NCBI GenBank assembly: GCA_016806645.1
Contig: JACSYO010000427.1
Span: forward strand, 872,501 to 936,500
Direction of reading: 5' to 3'
Length of the DNA: 64,000 nucleotides
Source of the DNA: Ophiodon elongatus
Taxonomy: Eukaryota; Chordata; Actinopteri; Perciformes; Hexagrammidae
Both the position numbers and the translations under genes were made by a program. Below the pieces are notes generated by a model. It did no database searches. It was given only the letters and a program-made list of their open reading frames with translations, and was not told the origin of the DNA. The number at the start of each line of letters is the position of its first letter. The stretch's first letter is position 1. This document shows positions 12,901-27,400 of this stretch, in pieces.

Positions 12901-15690
12901 TTAACACTGCCGTGTCTCATCTGCAGTATGATGCTGCATTGCTGGATGCATTATGGTGTTCATAGTGTGGTGAAATGAAATGGATTTGGCAAATAAAAAG
13001 CAATGAATTCTATCTCCCATTGTAACAACACAAACATGGCAGGTGAGTCTCCCAAAGCTGTATGACCTTTGCCTACACTAATATGGAGCCTGACATAACT
13101 GTGGATCCCATCACCATCACCTGCTATTTACATTGGGCTTCACATTCAAATACCAGGGATGCTATGCAACCTTAATGTCTTACATTTCACAACGCCCTGT
13201 CATCTGCAAAAGAGGCAATTCTTTTTCTGTAGTGACTGTTTAGCCGGGTATGTGTATACAGTATGTCAAACAAACATCCTGTCCCCTAACACTGCTCTAG
13301 CATGACACCTTTGGGGGCTTTGCTTAAGCAAATGCATTGTCTGTTTCAGAGAAAAGATAAAACTGGTGTATGAGATGTCTATCAGCAGTGACTTCCCCAC
13401 CTTTTTGGGAGGAGTGGAATAGGGAGTGAAAGCTGATGTGTCTGTCAGAAATCAAAATCAACACCATAAATGAGGGGGAAAGAATTGCATATTAAATTCA
13501 CCTGTCAATCCATATCTGTGTGATCCTGTCTCACTGTCAGCCTACATCAAGATTCCTCACAACATTATTTGAATACTAGAAAAGGGGCATGCTAAGTGTA
13601 TTCATACGTGTTAGTCTGCCTTCAGCCAGCTGTAAATAGCAAAGAAAGATTTCTTTTCTTTTCTTGAAAGGATGCCACAAAATGTGTGATTGCCTCCAAA
13701 TATTTTTCTGAATTGAAAGATAGCTTATTATAAACTTAGTTATACATCTTTATCAGCATTTCTTCGCATGTCTTCCTAGCTCCTCAGATGTTGTTACCTT
13801 GCCTTAATTCCTTCCTTCTTTTGGAAAACCTGGTGTCCCATGTGATTCACAAAACCATAGCTTTATAAAATCAATGTAACCCTACATTAATTATTTAATA
13901 CTCTCTCCCTTTAAGGTACAGTCACAATCCTCCACATAATCTAGTGAGAATGACAAGTGGCACATACTTCCAACACAAATGCACCTCAGTTTTGCTGATA
14001 TAAAGTCAACCACGTTGTGAATAGCGAGATCCCTCCTTGCGGTCTTTGATGGAAGGCCATAAAATATTAATGTCACAACAGCGGTCTGGGGCGCACCTTT
14101 ATTTGACGTGGGCTGTCAGCCTTCTAATAATCTTCCTGGGTTTTGTCTCATTTGTGTGTCCCTATCGAGGTGCCTGTAATCTCCTTCATTATTAATCTCA
14201 CAGAGCAGAAATGTCATGCCGGCAGCCTCGGTGCACACTCGGCATCATTTAATTCTTGTTTACCAGCCTTCCTCTTTCGCCCCAGTGAAGCCGCCCGCTG
14301 TCGCCACAGCAGCATGCTTTCCCTAAAGAATAGTCTTTTCATTCTGTCAGGAGACAGAGAATTTGCATTGAGATCTATAGTCTTCTCTCTGCCACACGCC
14401 CCTCTTATCATTCCCCTAATGGATCACAACAGCCATTGTGCCTTGCATCTGTTTGTGTGAGTGTGTGTGTGGCAACTGTTAGTGTGAAGATACCTTTAGA
14501 GCGCCTTGAGGAAATTTTCTAAGCAGATTTTACCCCACTTGTTTCATGTCCTACTTCCTGCTCCCCTATCTCTTTTGCAGATCCCCAGACTCTCGCAGCT
14601 TTAATGTGACATCACAGGGTTGTGTACCTGGCCGGGACCCCTGGTTGGAGTGAATACAGACGGAGCTTGGCTGCTTCTCTGTCTTTTTTGTGTTATTTAT
14701 CTGGGATTACGGATTGAGGCTGAGAAAAACTGGAGCAGGAGGTGATTGATGGAGATATAAGGTTTAAACAAGGAATGATACTGTGCTCCTGGATTTGAGC
14801 CTAGTTTTAGCCTCCATTAATGTTATCATTATTTATTACCACATATATTATGTGTATTTGGATTTTGATGTAAACAAGGTTTCTCAGGTGTCAGTCACGT
14901 CTATTGCCCGCCTTATTTAAAGCTGGACTAATCAATATTAAAGTCGCAGCTAAACGGACGTTAGCGTCTTTAGCTTCTGTTCTGTGACGTATTCCTCGGT
15001 GAAACGGTCACAAGAGCCTCGTTCTCAGGCTCATTGAGGAAGAAAAAATAACTCTGGATTCGGATTCTGCAGTTCATTTTACAACTTTAGGGACCTGATT
15101 TAAAGTGCTATTCATGCGTTCGTACACATTAACACTATTTACCTAAAAATGTATTATTCACTTACGGACGTCTCTTTCCTAATGTGAGTGGTGGTTTGGT
15201 GAGTCTATGGTAGAAAAATCTTTTTTGACTCCCATGGCATCATGTGACTAGAGAAATTGTAATTCCACCGTTTGGCCACTACTAGAATTTGCTGTGTGCT
15301 TGTTCCACACACATCGCCCTTGTCAGATTGATTAATGGATAGATCTCATGATATTATTGGTTGAAATTTGTTAATACTAGCTTACGTAACAACACATCTT
15401 TTTGTTTTACAGGACGCTAAGATGATTGGAATTTGAAAAGTACATAGAAATTGTTTTGTTTTGTATGTATTGTTTAATGGGTGCACAATATGACCGGGAT
15501 GTGATCTAAAAAGGGTTAAAAAGGCATGTTTTTCATTTTATCTCAACTTTAACAAAGCCTCAAATGACTATTCTATGCAAAAGGGGTTAGGAAGCCAAGG
15601 AGAACTGGCAACCGAACGTTATGTTCCCCTCAGCTTTTCCTCAGTGTTTCAGCATATCAACCCTCTGCCCTCAACTGTATTGTCTTGTTT
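9961..15690. other. intergenic DNA with poly-A tracts and a candidate conserved element
   Basis: No gene is recognised. A-runs occur at about 11167-11184 and 12277-12290. The stretch 14040-14460 is of balanced composition, with TALE/homeodomain-like words (ATTAATC, CTGTCAG, TTAATT) and no repeat signature, and looks like a conserved non-coding element. The part at 14880-15300 ends in GTTTGGCCACTACTAG-like sequence and may be an old dispersed repeat. All of this is inference from composition. Confidence 0.35.
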
Positions 15691-15699
15691 CACTCTCAC

Positions 15700-15970
15700 A
15701 ACTATCAATTTCCAATGGCAGCTGTTTTTAGTGAAAACGTTCTAAACACCCACAGTGTGCTACTGGACCAGCAGACAAACTTAGCAACTAGCTAGTGAAC
15801 ACAGTAAAGCATTTGCTACAGAGCCAGATATTTTTCTCAGGAGATCGTTGAGATCATACCAGAGCTAGAAGAAGAGTGAATAGTGGACTTAGATTTTATT
15901 AGGAGGCCAGTAACACACAGCTGCGAATGAATGTTAAATCCAGTATGTGCTGGATTTGTAAACAGGTAAC
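15700..15970. repeat. old dispersed teleost repeat, copy 1
   Basis: The segment resembles a repeat family I have seen in many fish genomes, with the words GAGCCAGATATTT, TCTCAGGAG and GAGTGAATAGTGGACTTA. A second divergent copy of the last part is at about 34795-34870 (GAGAATATTGGACTTACATT). The ends are not defined and no coding capacity is visible. Confidence 0.45.
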
Positions 15971-18900
15971 TTTTTACGAACATGTTTCCCATATTACTTT
16001 AAAAGTCACAATATGTCAATGTTAATTACAGCATGTCCCACTGCCCTTAGAAGGGTTGAAATAAATAAATAAATATATACTGCCATAAAACAGTAAATGC
16101 ACTATGATAATACACCCTTTCAGTAACAAAATGTTCTACTTCAAATATATGATGCCACTCTGTCTGTGTCCATGGTCCCTGCAAACTACAATGTCTGTAG
16201 CTCATCGTGTCTTTTTCCAATTACTTGCCAGCTGTGCCTGTATGTTTGGCCTAAATCGGCCTTTAGATGAAAGTATGACAACACAGCTGTCAGAGGTATG
16301 AACCTAGATTTAAGATTAAGACAGCAAGTCTGTCTGAAGGTCCTGGAGGGGCTGAAATATGAGGTTGAGCATGTTGCTGAGAGTACATATGTGTACCACA
16401 GAGACTTTGGCAGTTCAGTGGGCCTGTATATTAGCACTCACCAGCTGTTCTTTCTTAGACGCCAACTCCTCTTTGTTTGCTGACAGGCTCATTGGCAGCT
16501 GCATGTGGGATGGGAAAAGGCACCTGTCAGAATTATACATGGGGCCTCAGAAGCTCCACAAACAACCTAACAACAGATGGAGAATGCTGAAAATGTGGCC
16601 TGTGTGTTTCGAATCTCTTATTTTGAAATGCATCGTGCACACACAGCATTGGCACGTGCCACATGGATCTGGGAAATTAAGTTTGCACAGAGGCTCAATG
16701 AGGTTGATCTTTAGAGTCAAGCATCTGTTACTTAGTATACTGATACTCAAGAACTTCCCCCAGATCATTTTGTTTTAAAAGCATGCCCACAGTGCTGGAT
16801 CTCAAATGTGTGATCCAGCCACTCTTGCCCACTAAAGTACACTCTTCTCTCTGCCCCTGAAAAACCCCTAAAACATTATGTTATGAACACAAAAAGTGAC
16901 AAAAACAGGTCTTCCCAGCATGAAATAAAACATTTGCATGATAATAAAATAGCATAGATGGTTCAAAGGACAGTGAGAGTGGAAAAGGGGGTTTCATTTC
17001 CTGTATTATGTCAAGAAGAATATGTGAAGCTAGTATCTTTTAGCTCACATTTTTCTTTATTTAACCATGCAAGGCATGCACACCACATCAGGTGACCATC
17101 ATCTGCAGTCATGTCTGACTTGTTTCATTTGGAAATATTAAATTATTCTTGTGTCTACACTGCTACATGCCATTGCTTACTGGTGTACATCCACACACTG
17201 TGGTTACTGTTTATGCTGCTTTGTCCCATATACAGCTGTTTGTTTCTCTCTCCACAACCAACCTCCAGCCTCCCCCGTCTGGTTTCTTATTAACCATACT
17301 ATCGTAGCATCTCCTCTGCATGTATATTCCATATCTCAATGATATGTGTACTGCAGTGCTCTGTCTGGAAATCTCTGGGGAATTCAGTCTTCTTCACTCC
17401 CAGTCTTCACTGAATCTCTGAATGCTGCTTGGCTTGCTATTGGGAGCAACACAAAGAACAGATGTATCACCAAATGAAACTGTATTGACATTCATACTTT
17501 ATTTATTTGATTTAATTTTGACAGGGCTGTTCTTGACTGACAGTTTCTTTTAATTTGGTTTAGCATTTTAAATCTAGTTAAATTCAGTATGCAGATCAGA
17601 TTTCAAATTTGAACCAACCAAAATGGATAATTTGTGCACTTAGCTTTATAATTTGTTGTAACAAATTATTAACACATGCCCACAATTTAATAAATTATTT
17701 TTGAAGCATGGTCCTTGATTAAACAGCATATTTTAAAATGATTTCAACCTCGAGTTGATTTTTCCTTATTGCATTAATTAATTATGTTGGTAATTAGCCT
17801 ACTATTTTGTTGAATAAATGCATGATTAAATAAGCCTTTTTAAAAGGTATATTGGATCAGGATTTGCTAATCAAGCATTACCTCAGGTAAAAAGCTCAGG
17901 GGAGGAGTTATTAAGACTGCATGCTGACAAGGCTTGTGATGCTAAATGCAACTGTTGGTACAAAACAATACACAAGGATAATCAGCACTCCCATCAATAT
18001 GCAGATTTGAGTGATGTTACAGACTTAGAATCTCTCCAACACTCAGAGAGATTGTGTTAACTCTCTAATTTTCATATGAAATACATGCAACTAGCAAGTT
18101 GTCTAAGTGTATGCATAAACAAAATAACGTGTAGGGTGTGCAAATTGATGCTTAGTTTCCCCTAAATGGTTCATAAACCTGTCATAATGAGAAATACCAG
18201 AGGAGCGTTAATGTAATTAACTTGTGATTTGTATGCTGTAATTACAATTATAGTAAATGCTTTGTATTCTTACTGTTTACATCATAAATATCTAAACTGG
18301 GCCTATTTAATTGGCGGCCCATTGGCCACATCCGGTTCAGAGTGGCCCAGCGTACATAAATCCCATATAGGACAAAATATGTAAGCTACAGTACCCAGTA
18401 CCAATCGGGCAGGACGTATGGTTCGGATAACGACATCACCAATCATATGCAAATTAACATTTTCTCACGTGACGCAGTTCTGACCACTTAATAGCAAAAT
18501 CAGGCTATTGACAGTCACAAATAGAGAAGTGTTCTATTATATGTGTGTGTCTGGGTTGTTAGTTTTTACTACATCAATTTGCATTTATTTCAAATGCATC
18601 ATCACCAAAAGCAAAAAACAAGTTTTAAAATAGGTCACTGAAAATGTCTGGCCCAACTGAATTTCTAATTGAATAGCCCTAGACTTTAAGGTGACTGTGT
18701 GGGAGGCATTAACTATATGCATTCAGATTTTAATATGGCATTTTTTTTTAAACAAACACAGCAGTGTTGTAGCTGCAGAGAACATTTAATGAGTGTCCAG
18801 TTATCCATTACTATCTTCTGTTACTGAATTCATTTTCAGATATTGCAAATAATCTGCTTTTATGCATATTTAACACACAACAATGTTGCTCTTCAGTTGC

Positions 18901-21310
18901 ACCTCATAGCTCAATAAGAGCATCTATCCACATGTGGGATTATTTGGGTTTTTACAGATAAATATGCCTTGCATGGCACAGTGATAATGAACTTCTCATA
19001 GATACTTACTCCTCATGTTGTTATTCAATCTCTGTGAGAATGATACGGGGAAACCACTCTGTGGGTAAGGCTTATTACAACACCATTATCCCATTAGAAG
19101 CCTCTGAACTGGGTTTGTTGACTGTGGATGAAAGAGAAATATTAAAGGCCCTCATGAATAGGTCTGACACTATTTTAACTGACTGCAAGACAGCCGAACG
19201 ATACCCCTTACAACAAGGAATAAGCGAGGGAATGAAAATACGCTGCAAATAATGAATGTACTGAAATTGTCTAGAATAATGAGCCTTTTGATGAGGGTAT
19301 GCGCTATCATTTGTTGTCAGCCGTGGCTCTCAGACAGAGGCACTATTCAAAGATATCATCATTTCATTCAACCTGTCTATTCATATTCAGAAAACCCAGG
19401 AGGCGAAAAGAGCAGGGAACACGTGTCTGAAGTAGAATATGGAACACCATTGTCTGTAAGAAGCAAATCTTTTCCAAATACATTCTCTGTCAAATTACTC
19501 CGATAGCAGGATGTAATGAGACAGATAGGCAGTGCAATAAAACTCAGACAATAACCAAGTCACATCTGACATCTAGGTAGGTATGCTTAAGTAAATATGG
19601 TAATATGAAGGATTTGATCATCTGAAACCCGCACAACAACAAACTCTCTCTGCTTTGATATCTGTGTGCATTGGAAGAGCCATGATGCATCAGATAAAAT
19701 GTGCAAAGCGTTGGCCTATAGTGGTAATCTTTTGAAAGGTAGCACTGATGATTCCACTGTGGGCCTCACAGATGGTCTGCTCCTCTCCATCCCTGTGAAG
19801 CCTACAGAAATACGAGCAGATAATGAAAATGAATGGCCAGGTCTATGCGACTTGATTGCTATAGCTGCTTTCATCAATACATTTAATAAAAGAGTCACAC
19901 CTCCGAGTGGGACAGAATGGACCCGTGCTATAGAAGCAATGAAAGAGTTTTTATCTGATCTGCAGCACAAGTCTAGTCCTGTTTTCAGACACGGCAAAGC
20001 AGTTGATCTAGAATGAAGAAGCATTAGGAGTCACACAGGACTGGAGTAAAGCAACTCAACATGAATTACAGAGTGGATTGAGTAATACAATTTGAAAACA
20101 TCCCACTCTGAAAAATCCTACCATACCACATTTAATCTCTCAACTGCAGTAAAAAGATAGCAATGGTTTGTTTGTTTTAAATTACTATCCAGTAGCAGAC
20201 CTTAATAAATATTCATTGGGTTATTTTAATTTAAGTTTTGTGGTAAAATATTTAAATCAAGTCCTTCAGGTCTTGGATCAGCTGAACATTTACTTGGGTG
20301 TTTATAACTAGAGAGTCTGACAGCAGAGAGACCTGCTTCTTTGGCCTTCTACAGAGATCTTACTGAGCTGAAACATAGAGGTTGAATTAGATCTTTCCAT
20401 GGAAAGCTCATTCACATACTTTTTCCCGAAAGCACAATCTAAATGCAAATTGCTAGCTGATTTTGTTGTACCTCTCTCCTTCGGCATTAAGAGGTGAACT
20501 GAATAGGTTTAAGGTTGTTTTATTGCAGAGAGGAGTAATTGGAGTCTTATAGCTGTTGTTCTGACATGTCAGCCAAGTCAGAAGGAAGCATCCAAAGGAT
20601 CATGGACCCCTTCTTACGTGGGAAGAGGTAATTGGTGTGATCCACCAACACTAGGAGAGCACAGCTGCTGTGATGCAATTATTAGTCCTAAATTTTTGGG
20701 GCAGAATATGTGACTTTTTATACCATAACAAAGGTCATTAAATGCCCACACCATTGACAGCCTTGTAACTGTATGACATGTGGTGGACATCGTTGTATTG
20801 TGGATTTATGAAATATACCGTGAGGACATATAATTGTAGTGTGACTGGCCTCAAATGGACAACTTGCTCCACCCATAAGGATGTTCAGGCCCTCATTACG
20901 TTAAATACTGACACAAATGTCAAACTGTCTGCAAACAACCGCATTTTTCTCTCACCAGATATAATAATAGGGAATAGTGGTGATTGAGAGGTACACTTCT
21001 CATCATTATTCCTTCATTCAGTGAAAGTATGTAAGTAAGTCAGTCTCATCATAGTGAAATCAGAAGTTAAGTTTTAGTCTAAGAACATGGAATGGTGTAT
21101 AATTAATGATCAATTTTCTCAATTAAACTTGGGTAGATTTAAAGTTTTGTTTTATTTCTGAGTTAAAAAATTATGAATCATTGTGTAATGTAATTATCTC
21201 ACTGAAAGTCAAACGTTGGCCATAGTTCATCCATGAAGTTGGTTGCATCTCCATTTGTTTGTAATTATTTTTCCAAAAAGGAGACTTGCAGTTGGAGAGC
21301 ACCTACACTC
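15971..21310. other. intergenic DNA without recognised genes
   Basis: AT-rich sequence. Three plus-strand ORFs between 19034 and 20016 (72, 84 and 116 residues) follow each other but share no frame, show no splice-site logic and resemble no family I know, so I do not call them genes. The stretch 16160-16700 has higher complexity and may be conserved non-coding DNA. Confidence 0.35.
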
Positions 21311-21316
21311 AGTTTC

Positions 21317-21434
21317 CAGTTTATTAGATACACCTAGCTAAAACTAATACATTATAGCCTTCATGAGTTAGGATTTATTGCACAACTGTTGTATTAGACT
21401 GCATTAGTCTTAGCTAGGTGTATCTAATTAACTG
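21317..21434. mobile_element. 118-bp palindromic MITE
   Basis: The left end starts CAGTTTATTAGATACACC and continues AGCTAAAACTAAT. The right end is its near-perfect inverted complement, starting CAGTTAATTAGATACACC on the other strand. The terminal inverted repeats are over 30 bp and the interior is short, so most of the element can fold into one hairpin. There is no coding capacity and no clear target-site duplication. The CAGTTTATTAGRTACACC terminus is a known class of vertebrate non-autonomous DNA transposon. Confidence 0.75.
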
Positions 21435-24400
21435 GCACATCTGTGCACCTTTCTGACATTAATTCTGTATGCCACCTTTGAAATCAGAAACAATCTTACC
21501 TAACGAGGCCTTACTTCAAACCAGCAAAAAATCCAGAATCATTATTCTTTATGGTGAAATGAAATGTAATATAATGTGACCAGAGGACTAAAACAGACAA
21601 CTTTCTGCTGAGATGAATTACTATGTGAAGAGGTTTGATTGGGACTTTGAGCCTGCATGCTCATTGTTCAAAGGACTTAGTGTCAAAGGGAAAACACTCA
21701 AAACCTGTTTGTGTTTATTGTTATTATTATTTTGTTTGCCCATTTGTCTGTCCATTATCCACAGCTTCCTTTAATTTTCTGGTAAATGGCTCTATAAAAG
21801 GAGTTACCTGTCTCATCTGAGCATAATTGTTGTTGGTTAAGGTATTTGTCATGACTCATTCAAGTTAATTACATTTCTAATCAATAAGAGGCTTTAACCT
21901 TTTGTGACCTCTATATTGTTGTGATTCCATTTAAATTAATCTCTGGGGAATATAAACGTATTTAAGGAAGAGTAATTATTACAATTCTCAACATTGAGAA
22001 AATTGATTTCCTCTAATGCTGAAATGTCTAATTAATCCACAACATAAGCAAAAAGCTAAATATTCATCAATAATTTGCTGATGAAACATGTACCAACCAG
22101 TCTCTGTGTCATTACAATTTAAATATTTTGTCATTTAAATTATGTTAACTTTCTATTGGGGGAAATGGGAGGATATGGCGACGACCACATCATAAAACTC
22201 ACAGTGGTTGCTATGTTGGAATTGTTTGAGTGTTTACAGGAAAGACTCATCACAATTTGCAGAAATGGGCAGACAAGCGGCAACTGGCCAATCAGAAGGC
22301 GGCTAATGAACGCCAGGTGTTTGCGATCAACTCATCAAGAACCTGAAAGAAGCTTTTTGTGAGTTTTTCAGCTACAGATAAGTGTGGTAAAACAATGTAT
22401 GACTGATTATACAACCAGTAGGCGTACAGTACAATCAGTACTGTAGGCCCAGTACCCATAATCATATGTCTACTTTTATTTATAATGCCAATAATGTTCA
22501 GTGTTTTTGTGTGTGTTTTTTACACTTCTATAGAGCTGTTAATTCAATTATATGTCTGCATTGATATCATATTTAGTCAACACCACCTCTATGAACTCAG
22601 TAATAATAATAAAAGAAATATGATATATATTATTATAATTCTGAAATGCATTAAGTGAATAAAATACTTCTGTTAATTATTCTTTTGCTTGTAAAATGTT
22701 TTACGTGCTGGTAAATATTTAACTATTGCAAGTGTGGTCATTAAGCCAGCACATTAGAAACAAAATTAATATTTCAGAAGTCAATTTTAAATCAGATTAA
22801 AATCTGGGGATGATTAAAAATCTTTCTTTGCACTCTAGTAGGAATGTAGTGGGTAGGTTTTCCAGTCGCTCAGTTTGCTGCAGTGTTCATTGCCATGGGT
22901 ATTTAAAGTCAGTGTTGTGTTGAAGGTTGAAGAGAAGACTGATGTATGAAGAGCTCCCACCTTGAGTATTATACTCAAGCTCCTCTACACGATGTATCCT
23001 TTTTCAGGAGATCTATTTGCTTGCGGCTTCATTGTTTTATGTACATTCTCCCCAGATTTTCCACACAGCCGTTAAATGGTTCTGTCTTTAATATGTCAGT
23101 TTTGTCTCCTGTTGAGATTTTTTAAAATTCATTCACCATGCTTCTATCCCCATTGGAGCATGACTGAGAGAGAGCAACAGTGAGAGTACAAAAGAAGTAC
23201 AAAAGGTTTTCTGGCTTGAAGGCATTTGTACAGATATAACTATATCTCTACTTTGAATTTGTAGCATTTGCTGCACACATGTACCAGAGAAAAGGCATTT
23301 TATAGAGCAAATCAGAAGTTTACTGCTTGACTTTGTTTACTACAAAAGGCAGTATTTCTATTGATTAATAGTGAGTTAAATAGATAAGAAGAAATGACTT
23401 TATTGCAGCAAAAGGTCTGTTGTTGAATCCTTGGACATTTCAGTTGAGGGTGAAGAACTACAGCAGATTCACTATAGAATTCCACAGAGATTACAGCAAA
23501 TTAAATGGGGGACATGAACAATTTCCAATTATAAAAGTTGTATCCACACAATAATGTCTCTTTTACTGGTATTGCAACTAATAATCAGTAATTATCACCT
23601 TGCTGTAGAAAAAACCCTCCTGTGTTTGACTGAACCTTTCTTTGTAGGTTACATCTCCTCTTCGTGTGGAACTCAACTCAAAGCCCGAACACGTGCGGGT
23701 CAGCTGGATCGCAGACTCTAAATTTCCCACAGATATTAAGTGTGTTTGTCTGCCAAACACACTTAATATCTGTCTGCTTTGATGTGTGGGTCGACTGTCC
23801 TAGGTGTTTCCCCTACCCTCCAATCAATGCATTTGGGGATGTATGTAATTGAATTTGTAAATATGGTACATTTTGTCTTATTGCCACAAACCTCGTGAAA
23901 ATAGCAAAGCCGACAGTGATTTGAAACTTTACTCAAAACCTGATGATGTGTATTCCACATTTCACATCTGATATAGCGTATTGCCACACCGTTGCATTGG
24001 ATTCCATGATCATTCATTACCAGGACCATGGGCGTTGTAGTTTATTTTGAATCAATCCCACTGACACCTACCTGCTGCTGTAGATACTCACTAGAGTACC
24101 AAATGGTATTGATCTCCAGATGAAAATAGTCTCCAACAAATACATTACTTACTCCTGTTTGATTGACATATGCTAAAACCAACAATGCTTAGCTGTTTTA
24201 AGAAAGCATTTAACCCTTTTAAAGTATTTAGTTGTGACTTGTTTTTAAAGATTCACCTCTTTAGTAGGGGAAAAAGTGGGAGGAGTTGAAAAGTATTGAG
24301 AGATGAATTAACACATTGATGGTTTTGGTCTTTTTATGGAATTTGTTGACAGTAAGAAATATATACAGTATCACCAACCTTTTTGTCATAGAGAAAAATA

Positions 24401-27400
24401 AGTGAAGGTTAGTAAGAGTGTGTGGATTTTATTTCTATAATAGCAGCCTTTCCAGTAAACTTTGAAAGAACAGCTGAAAGAAGAGAAAAACTACATCAGG
24501 GTTGTCAGTCAAAAAACAACAGCGCTGTGTAACACCATCACATCAAATATTATATTCACATTTGTGTTATTTGGTCAGTCAATGTTATTTCCTCTGCATA
24601 CTAATAACAGTGAGATTAAACAGCTACTCAATACTGTCGTATTGTATTATTGCAATAACACATTACTGCTTTGGTCGCATTATAATCACATTTTTGAATA
24701 TGCATGTGAATGTGGCCAATACTTCACACATCTAGGAAACAACCTACCCTTACTGCACCCTCCATCTGACCACCACAATGATGCACTGACAAAGATCTGC
24801 TGTGCTACCCAAGGTACTGTCGTTTCACAATAATAGAGGAGGGTGCATTTTGTTGTCACAGACCGCCTGAGTGGCCAGAAGCAAAACAGAGAGAGATAGT
24901 GTTTGTTATTTGTATTCACTGTATAATGGAGGAGTGTGTGTGGAAAAACAGGAGATGTGCCCTCCGATGGGAGGATTTCTCCTGGGACAGCAACACCTGA
25001 ATAATATTGACACACACTGACAATTGAGAGGAGAGGAGTGGTTTCTGTAAACCAGGCCCGTCACAACAGAGCCAAAAACAACAGTATTTTAAGTAGAAGG
25101 GATTATAGCTTTTAGTCATTGTGGCAAGATTGGTAAATTCCCAGAAGGCAACATGGGGAGAATAGAGGTCTTCCAATTTGTGGATCCTCTATTCATCCAC
25201 AGCATAATTGCACAAAGTGAGTGGACAGAAGGGCACAGCTGGAGGTATAGAGAATACAATTCTATGCTAAGATCTGTTTCACATTTTCAGTTAACTCTAA
25301 CCTTAAATCCATGTTAAACTCCATTTGCTTATGACGTTATCTCCTCTCTTCATGTAAGATTGTGTGCTCATGCTAGTCATTTGCGGTTTTCATGAATAAT
25401 GCAAGTCCAAGAAAACAAAATGCAACGAAAGATAGAAATATATGTCACACAAGGTTTAAAATAATAATACAGCCTCCACTCTTGATTATCATCCAACTAA
25501 CTGTCTATCGCTGGCTTCACCTCAGCTGTGTCTTCTCGGCTTTTCACACCTTTAGTCTAGCTGATGGAGAGAACAATCATATAAATGATTGCTCTTAACG
25601 TGTGGAGTAGCATTACAGCCTTCACTTGGAGTCAGGGAAACAGACTAATATTAATCACAAAGTGCTGTGGAAGATTAAATGGGACAGTGCTCTTTGTGGA
25701 CAAGCCATATAAATGCCAGACTGTATAATTATGATTAGGATAAGGTATCTCCTCGAAATATTAATTGAATTAGGAACATGGACAGGGTCCTGAATAGCTC
25801 GAGATGAATGCGTGATGATTTAGACGTGTATCTATTGCTGAGCCAGGCATGTGCTGATTTTAATTTGATCAAAACCACGCGAATGTTAAGTCGATAGTTC
25901 TGCCGAGTTTTATTTAATTTTTATTTCCTTTCTCGTCGCATTCAAGCATTTTCTAATGAAATTAAAGGAAAGTGCAGTGGAATGAAAGGTTGCTCAAAGT
26001 GGTCGCATGAAGCCAAATGATGCTTTCATGACTTTCTGCTCTGGTGCTCAAACGTGCCGTTCATTAGAAAGCAGAGCAGGAAAGACTGCAGCGTGAAGCA
26101 TTTGAGGAAAACGCTGCTATATTATAGGTAATACATAATCAGGGAGAGTGCCGTCATGTCATAACGCATGACAAGCCCGCCCAGGCTGACACCTGGAAGA
26201 TGATCTGTACATCTTTAATCTGTATTTCAATGAATTTGCATTTAATTTATGAAGGACCAGTCAGGTTCCCTCTTCTAATTAGAGAATGAGAACTATTTTT
26301 CACCCGCGTGCTTGATCATGTCCATCACTGGTTTGTTATGAAAAGGATCATGTTGTCAAACGAGGATCTTTTGCAGGTTCTCAGACAATATTTACCAGCC
26401 AGGGAGATCAGTTGTTTATTCCTCATCTCAGCTAAATGTCTGTGTTCCCTCTAATCAGCTTCACACAAACGAACCACCACACGATGGTGTCACTACAACA
26501 GCTGTAGCAAACACTAAAATCTTACCGTGCTAAATCTCTTACTGTGCAAAAACTGAAAAAGCTGTTTGCAGCATAATTCTCCTATTTCCCTAATAGCGTT
26601 TTTTCAGAAAATGATACAAGGATGTCTATTTTCTTAATGACAACACAATGTTCGGAATGGAATAGGCGTAGGAAATCAAATCCCAAACTAGTCGCAGTAA
26701 GCTCATCAAAAGAACAGTGTAAATTGGATTTGGAGTTGATTCCCTATGCAAATACTCAGCTGGGAACTTAAGTCTTAAAGTTTTGTACCCGTTGACATCT
26801 TCTGATGTTCTCAGGTTCTCCAGAGGTGAGGTCAACAGACACTAAAAACTTCCTCCAAGAGCAGAAAGCTATAGAACCACAGTCTTCTCTGTTGGCCACT
26901 GAGCAGCTCCACGGGAGCACTGGAGGTGGGGGGCTGTACTCAAGAGCACCTCAACGGTGGTAATGAGGGTGGGGAAAGTGTTGTTCTTTCTTTGTCCCCA
27001 TCCAGATTCATCCTGAATTTTTCATATTTTGTATTACTATTATTTTTTTATTGGTATAGTTGTTTGCTAGGATGCAGGCAACCACATACCCACACTCAAC
27101 CTTGGAAACTTTAGATTATGTGCTGAGTGAATGTTGCTGCTTTTTGCTTCTGTGGCTCTTTGGCCGTTTAGTGTGACATCAATTAGCCTATATATGTGTT
27201 ATTCTAAGAGTACATGAGTTTATACCTTAATACCCAGTACATTCTCAGCCAAAAATAATGGCACAAAAGATTATTACATTATTAAGAAGCCTCCTGGATT
27301 AAAGTTAATGTCACACAGTAGACCTTGGTGATCTGCAAACAAGCTTAGAAACTTCTAATCTTCTTATTAAATTGTCATTCACATGTTATAAAAAGTTGCA

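Noticed and set aside
19034..20016. Three successive plus-strand ORFs as a degraded gene
   Set aside because: No similarity to any family I know, different frames without linking splice sites, and ordinary AT-rich composition.
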